37,217 nucleotides of DNA from Deltaproteobacteria bacterium (GTDB taxonomy: Bacteria; Desulfobacterota; Desulfobacteria; Desulfobacterales; ETH-SRB1): NCBI GenBank assembly GCA_030262775.1, contig JAJSZP010000005.1:1-37217 (forward strand). Reading direction: 5' to 3'. The position numbers and the translations under genes are program-made. Each line of letters opens with the position of its first letter. Position 1 is the first letter of the stretch. The notes under the pieces were generated by a model. It was not told the origin of the DNA. It was given only the letters and a program-made list of their open reading frames with translations, and ran no database searches. Positions 33,551 through 37,217 of the stretch are shown here, piece by piece.

Positions 33551-33630
33551 CATACTTCATGACCTCAATCGTTCCGGGTTGTTATAGAAAACTCACTTTA
33601 TCTGGAATACGGTTACGTATGATCAAAATT

Positions 33631-35247
33631 TTATAGCTTGCCTGAAAAGAGGGCATCAAGGTAGAATTTTGTAATTTTATCCATCTTTTCAAACGAGTGA
33701 TCTTTTTGTTCATTTTTTAATTCTATTTCGTTTCTGATGCCGGAAGCTATCGCTTTGCCTAGCTCCACACCGAACTGGTCAAAGGGATTTGTGCCCCATA
33801 TAAAAGCCTCAAAAACAGTTTTTGCTTCATAAAATGACAAAAGTCGGCCAATGCTTTCAGGTGAAAGATTGTTTATAAGTATGGTGGAAGAGGGCCTGTT
33901 GCCCGGAAAATATTTTGCTTTATTCTTATCTTCTTTCCCTAAAGCAAGTGCTGTAGGCTGTGAGATCAGATTGGCCCATAATTCCTGATGATTTGTAACG
34001 CGTTTTGATTTGTAATTATACTGAGGTTTGATCACTCCTATAAACTCAATGGGAAAGGGACGTCCCTGATGCGCCAGTTGAAAAAAAGAATGCTGGGCAT
34101 TTGTGCCGGGCTCTCCAAAAATAATAGCTCCTGCGGGTTCATCCAGGGAATGTCCTTCCTGTGTTACTGATTTGCCGTTACTTTCCATACTGAGCTGTTG
34201 AATATGGGGCGCCAGCTTTTGCAACGGGGATGCATAGGGAATTATTGCCTGAGTTTGATATCCCAAAAAATTATTGTTCCATATTGAAATAAGAGCAGCA
34301 ATTAGAGGGATATTCTTTTCGCATGGAGAATCCTTTGAATGAATATCCATCTCTTCTGTGCCTTTTAAAAATTGCTCAAACTTATCATAACCTAAGTACA
34401 GACTAAGTGGTACGCCGCCAACCGCAGAGCTTACGCTATATCTACCTCCAATAAAATCGAACATGTGGAATGAAGATAGAACAGGATTTTTTGGATCGTC
34501 TCCAGGACTTCCTTTGCTGGTAACGGTTATAAGGTGCTTAGAAGGATCAAGTCCTTTTTCTTTCATAAATGAAATGGCAAGATTTGTATTGGCAATAGTT
34601 TCGGCAGTTGTATAGCTTTTTGAAACAACTATCCACAAGGTAGATCCCGCCTCTATTCTGGATACTATATTTCCAAAATTGTGAATATCTACATTTGACA
34701 AAAAATGTATTTCAATATCTTTATCCGCAAAGGCTTCCAGAGCACAAGAAACAAACTTCGTGCCCAGATATGATCCTCCTATGCCGATTACAACAACATG
34801 GTTAAAATGTCTTCCGGTTGATCCGGTTATCTTCCCATTATGAACTTTTGAAGCAAATTCTCTGATATTTTCTCTTGTTTTTATTATCTCAGGCATTACA
34901 TCCTTTTTATCCAAAAAAATAGAATTACCTGAGAAATTTCTTGAAGCAGTGTGAAGAGCAGCTCTGTTTTCAGAAGTATTTATCTTTTCACCATTCATCA
35001 TTGAAATAAACTGTTCTTTTAGTTTTCTTGCTTTTGCTAATTCAAAAAGTAGAGACATGACCTTTTCATCCACTCTCTGACGAGAAAAATCATAGAAAAA
35101 ACCATTGCATTTTAAAGAAAATTTTTCGAGCCGGCTGTTTTCTTTGATGAGATATTTTAAATGCCTGTCAGGCCGGCTAAAGTTTTCAGCATGTTTCTTC
35201 AGGTTCTTCCATACTGGAATGCTGGTTAGATTTAAGCTTCTATGCAT
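33631..35247 (-). CDS. pgi: Glucose-6-phosphate isomerase
   Basis: 538 residues, near the usual length of bacterial Pgi. Interconverts glucose-6-phosphate and fructose-6-phosphate in the cytoplasm. Substrate-binding and catalytic motifs are present: VIGIGGSYLG, SKSYTTAET, GGRYSVSSAVG, FGEPGTNAQHSFFQLAHQG (catalytic Glu and His) and GVELGKAIA (Lys). AAGGGATG lies seven bases before the ATG. Probably monocistronic, ended by the shared terminator near 33530. In an autotroph or acetate oxidiser it would serve gluconeogenesis and polysaccharide synthesis. Confidence 0.97.
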   Translation of the reverse strand: MHRSLNLTSIPVWKNLKKHAENFSRPDRHLKYLIKENSRLEKFSLKCNGFFYDFSRQRVDEKVMSLLFELAKARKLKEQFISMMNGEKINTSENRAALHTASRNFSGNSIFLDKKDVMPEIIKTRENIREFASKVHNGKITGSTGRHFNHVVVIGIGGSYLGTKFVSCALEAFADKDIEIHFLSNVDIHNFGNIVSRIEAGSTLWIVVSKSYTTAETIANTNLAISFMKEKGLDPSKHLITVTSKGSPGDDPKNPVLSSFHMFDFIGGRYSVSSAVGGVPLSLYLGYDKFEQFLKGTEEMDIHSKDSPCEKNIPLIAALISIWNNNFLGYQTQAIIPYASPLQKLAPHIQQLSMESNGKSVTQEGHSLDEPAGAIIFGEPGTNAQHSFFQLAHQGRPFPIEFIGVIKPQYNYKSKRVTNHQELWANLISQPTALALGKEDKNKAKYFPGNRPSSTILINNLSPESIGRLLSFYEAKTVFEAFIWGTNPFDQFGVELGKAIASGIRNEIELKNEQKDHSFEKMDKITKFYLDALFSGKL

Positions 35248-35590
35248 TTATCTACATCCCTTATAATTCTGTCGGAAATATTTGCATCGCTTTCAACCAT
35301 ATACAAACAGAGCGGAAAGGATAATCAAAACACCCCTATAAAGATAAGCATGAAATATGCTTCTCAAAAAATAGTGATGCCTGTTGTTATTATACACCCA
35401 GGAAACTATTGGTCAAGCAATTGATTTTCCCAAGCCTTCCATACAGATGCTTATTTCAGAACAAGTATAGTGAACCCAGAAAATGAGACAGTGCGTTAAG
35501 GCGTGGTTCAAAAAAAAGAGACACAGAATGGGCAAAAAACACAGTAAAAAATTGAAGGCGAGAATTGCTCTTGACTTGGGGTCCACTTCA
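35248..35590. other. Non-coding region between the AmrS-like gene and pgi
   Basis: About 340 bases with no convincing gene on either strand. It should contain the pgi promoter. The only structure seen is a short hairpin AAGCAT-GAAAT-ATGCTT at 35346-35362. A GG-N10-GC match on the minus strand near 35416-35431 is too poor to call. Confidence 0.4.
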
Positions 35591-36787
35591 TTATTTCTGT
35601 GGATTATTATCCCATATCCCCGGGATCTTGGCACCGCAAAACTTGCATTTATTCCCTGCCAGATTATATGTTGGCAAGAAATAGCCATGACGTTTAATTA
35701 ACAATTTGCTGCAATTATGACAATAGGTGTTATTCCCCTCATGGTTTGGAACATTGCCGACATAAACATACCTGATACCCTCCTTCATTGCTAATTCGCG
35801 GAAACGCGTCAATGTTGAAACAGGAGTCGGGGCCAGCCTGTCAAGTTTGTATTTAGGGGAAAAGCGTAAAAAGTGTAACGGATAGTCGGGCCCCAGATTA
35901 TCAAGTATCCATCCGCACATCTGTTTTATCATTTCTTCATCATCTACATATCCAGGTACCACCAGAGTTGTGATCTCAAGATGAATTTTCTGCTCATGCA
36001 GCGTCTTTAAAGTGTTTAACACCGGTTGAAGCCGCCCTCCGTTCAGTTTCCTGTAAATTGCATCGCTGTATGATTTAAGATTTATATTTGCGCCGTCCAG
36101 CACTTTGCACAGCTCAAGGAGGGGCTTTTGGTTGATGTAACCGTTTGAAATCCAAAGGTTATGCAAACCTTTTTCCTTCGCCAGTCTGGCGATGTCAATC
36201 ATGTATTCAAAAAAAGTGACTGCCTCCGAATATGTGTATGCAATAGATTCAGAGCCCAAACGCAGGGCTGTCTCTACTGCTTCAGCAGGAAAAAGCTCAT
36301 AATTACGCACTTCATGAGGCTTTGCCTGTGAAATCTCCCAGTTCTGACAATTTAAACAACGAAAATTGCATCCCGTAGTAGCAAGGGAAAAAACCATTGA
36401 CCCGGGTCTGAAATGAAAAAGCGGCTTTTTTTCCACAGGATCGTTATGGACAGCACAAACATTTCCATAGGCAAGGCTGTAAAGTTTGCCGTCTATGTTA
36501 ACTTTAGAGCGGCAGACACTGCGATCGCCAGGAGCAAGTATGCAACGATGGGGGCATATTCCGCAAACTACTTTTTTATTTTCCAGCCTGCTGTAAAGGA
36601 ATCCTTCATGAGACCATTTCCACAATGTTTTTGGAGCATCGTTTTTAAACACTTTGCCGCGGATATCGTCGGGACCGGATATAAAGCGCCTGTCCCCGGC
36701 AAAAGGCTGGTACACATCGGCAAACATTGCAGTGGACAGCAATGCTCCGCTATAGTAAAGAAAATCCCTTCTCGTTATAGTTTTCAT
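35591..36787 (-). CDS. AmrS-like radical SAM protein (AmmeMemoRadiSam type) with a twin-Arg leader
   Basis: 398 residues from ATG 36787, which has GGAAGG six bases upstream. The radical-SAM cluster motif CNFRCLNC is present in ATTGCNFRCLNCQNWEIS, with the family-specific GICPHRC....CRSKVNIDG segment before it and a C-terminal zinc ribbon (CHNCSKLL....CKFCGAKIP). This fits the AmmeMemoRadiSam-system radical SAM family, related to pyruvate-formate-lyase activases. The N-terminus MKTITRRDFLYYSGALLSTAMFA looks like a Tat signal (RRDFL then a hydrophobic stretch), odd for an enzyme that needs cytosolic SAM and reductant. The AMMECR1 and Memo partners are not in this window. Confidence 0.88.
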   Translation of the reverse strand: MKTITRRDFLYYSGALLSTAMFADVYQPFAGDRRFISGPDDIRGKVFKNDAPKTLWKWSHEGFLYSRLENKKVVCGICPHRCILAPGDRSVCRSKVNIDGKLYSLAYGNVCAVHNDPVEKKPLFHFRPGSMVFSLATTGCNFRCLNCQNWEISQAKPHEVRNYELFPAEAVETALRLGSESIAYTYSEAVTFFEYMIDIARLAKEKGLHNLWISNGYINQKPLLELCKVLDGANINLKSYSDAIYRKLNGGRLQPVLNTLKTLHEQKIHLEITTLVVPGYVDDEEMIKQMCGWILDNLGPDYPLHFLRFSPKYKLDRLAPTPVSTLTRFRELAMKEGIRYVYVGNVPNHEGNNTYCHNCSKLLIKRHGYFLPTYNLAGNKCKFCGAKIPGIWDNNPQK

Positions 36788-37091
36788 TATGCCTTCCAAT
36801 AACAATCAAACTTGCCAGTTTCAAAAATATCAATCCTGCCGTGTTAGAAGGAAAAATTTGAGTAAATCGTGCTTATGTGTACGTCGTCGAAGATTTTGAC
36901 TGATAAGGAACGTGGACGAAATAACTTCCCCAACTATGCATCACAGATTCAGGCCACCTTTGCCCGATCTCACATCACAAAAATATCGAAATAGCCTGCT
37001 ATTCCATCAACTTTTGTGATGTGAGATCGAACAAATTTGACCCAAATCTATGCGCCTACTTGGGGAAGTTATTTCGTCCACGTTCCTAACG
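36788..37091. other. Non-coding region with a large palindrome, upstream of the AmrS-like gene
   Basis: About 300 bases, more than half of which is the 182-bp palindromic element at 36906-37087. No gene is seen. The stretch next to the AmrS-like ATG must carry its promoter, but no clear boxes stand out. Confidence 0.45.
36906..37087. mobile_element. 182-bp palindromic (MITE-like) element
   Basis: The outer 28 bases on each side (36906-36933 and 37060-37087, beginning AGGAACGTGGACG) are perfect inverted complements. An inner pair, CGATCTCACATCACAAAA at 36965-36982 and its complement at 37012-37029, is perfect over 18 bases. The parts between also pair loosely, and the centre is AATAG-CCTG-CTATT. 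It has no coding capacity and begins right at the end of the Fic-type gene, four bases from its stop. Confidence 0.8.
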
Positions 37092-37217
37092 TTATTTAAA
37101 TAGTTTAATATATTCTCTAAACAAATAAAATTTACCTCTTTTTGCACCTGTAATTTCTTCAATTATACAAAGTTCTTCCATTTCATCTATTAATTTATAA
37201 ACAGTTGGAAGTGAAAG
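37092..37217 (-). CDS. Fic-family protein, C-terminal end cut by the window edge
   Basis: A minus-strand frame enters from the right edge and stops at TAA 37092-37094. The 41 visible residues, starting LSLPTVYKLIDEMEEL and continuing IIEEITGAKRGKFYLFREYI, match the C-terminal winged-helix of Fic/DOC-type proteins (pattern S.PT.Y..ID.L.E.GI..E.TG..R...Y.F..Y). Such proteins usually carry an AMP-transferring Fic core upstream and the helix regulates their own expression. The core cannot be seen here. High AT content compared with its neighbours fits an accessory gene. Confidence 0.7.
   Translation of the reverse strand, partial: LSLPTVYKLIDEMEELCIIEEITGAKRGKFYLFREYIKLFK

Noticed and set aside
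35416-35431. GG-N10-GC spacing on the minus strand upstream of pgi, resembling a sigma-54 promoter
   Set aside because: Only the invariant bases and TTGCT match; the -24 box reads GGAAAA and pgi is a housekeeping gene, so it is likely chance.
1-37217. CRISPR arrays, tRNA or rRNA genes
   Set aside because: No regularly spaced direct repeats, and no tRNA- or rRNA-like segments were seen on reading both strands.

Overview
The window looks like a chromosomal segment of a Gram-negative, strictly anaerobic deltaproteobacterium (Desulfobacterota), most likely a Desulfobacterales sulfate reducer. This is inferred from AT-rich DNA, an lpxC / DUF4390 / ntrY / ntrX block, sigma-54 response regulators, a c-heme/Cys-rich histidine kinase, and a gene string (ETF-quinone oxidoreductase, CooC, a RACo-like activator) that fits an organism using the Wood-Ljungdahl pathway. 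No 16S or other decisive phylogenetic marker is present.

Layout. (1) 2-358: end of an IS91-type transposase, then about 620 non-coding bases with hairpins. (2) 980-10645, minus strand: one long operon, usp - mnhE - mnhB - a decayed sigma-54 activator - mnhF - mnhG - mbhD-like - mbhE-like - mnhC - mnhD - mnhD - small membrane protein - mnhD/nuoL-like, i.e. a Mrp-type cation/proton antiporter. A near-perfect sigma-54 -24/-12 promoter lies just upstream of usp, at 10745-10760. (3) 10646-11282: palindrome-rich divergent control region, then a second usp on the plus strand. (4) 12265-18581, minus strand: a signalling operon of sigma-54 response regulator (REC-GAF-AAA-HTH), heme/Cys-rich sensor kinase, REC-PAS-kinase hybrid and single-domain REC protein. 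Two palindromic repeat elements sit between the first two genes. (5) 18893-25638, plus strand: ETF-QO, CooC, AcuC-like deacetylase, AcuB-like CBS protein, metallo-beta-lactamase-fold hydrolase, RACo-like protein without its ferredoxin domain. (6) 25709-30880, minus strand: lpxC, DUF4390 protein, ntrY, ntrX. (7) 31077-37217: comM/yifB, a cold-shock gene with a decayed tandem copy, pgi, a radical-SAM (AmrS-like) gene with a Tat-like leader, a 182-bp palindromic element, and the end of a Fic-family gene.

The most interesting point is the control of the usp-mrp operon. It has a canonical sigma-54 promoter. Its fourth gene encodes a full-length relative of the neighbouring sigma-54 activator (16710-18581) that has kept the DNA-binding helix-turn-helix but lost essentially every catalytic feature of the AAA+ domain: Walker A Gly, Walker B Asp, GAFTGA Thr, both arginine fingers and the sensor II Arg. 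The two proteins have nearly the same recognition helix. My inference is a circuit in which the heme/Cys-rich kinase and its sigma-54 regulator switch on the usp-mrp operon, and the operon-encoded pseudo-activator competes for the same enhancer sites or poisons the activator ring as feedback. This is a hypothesis from sequence only.
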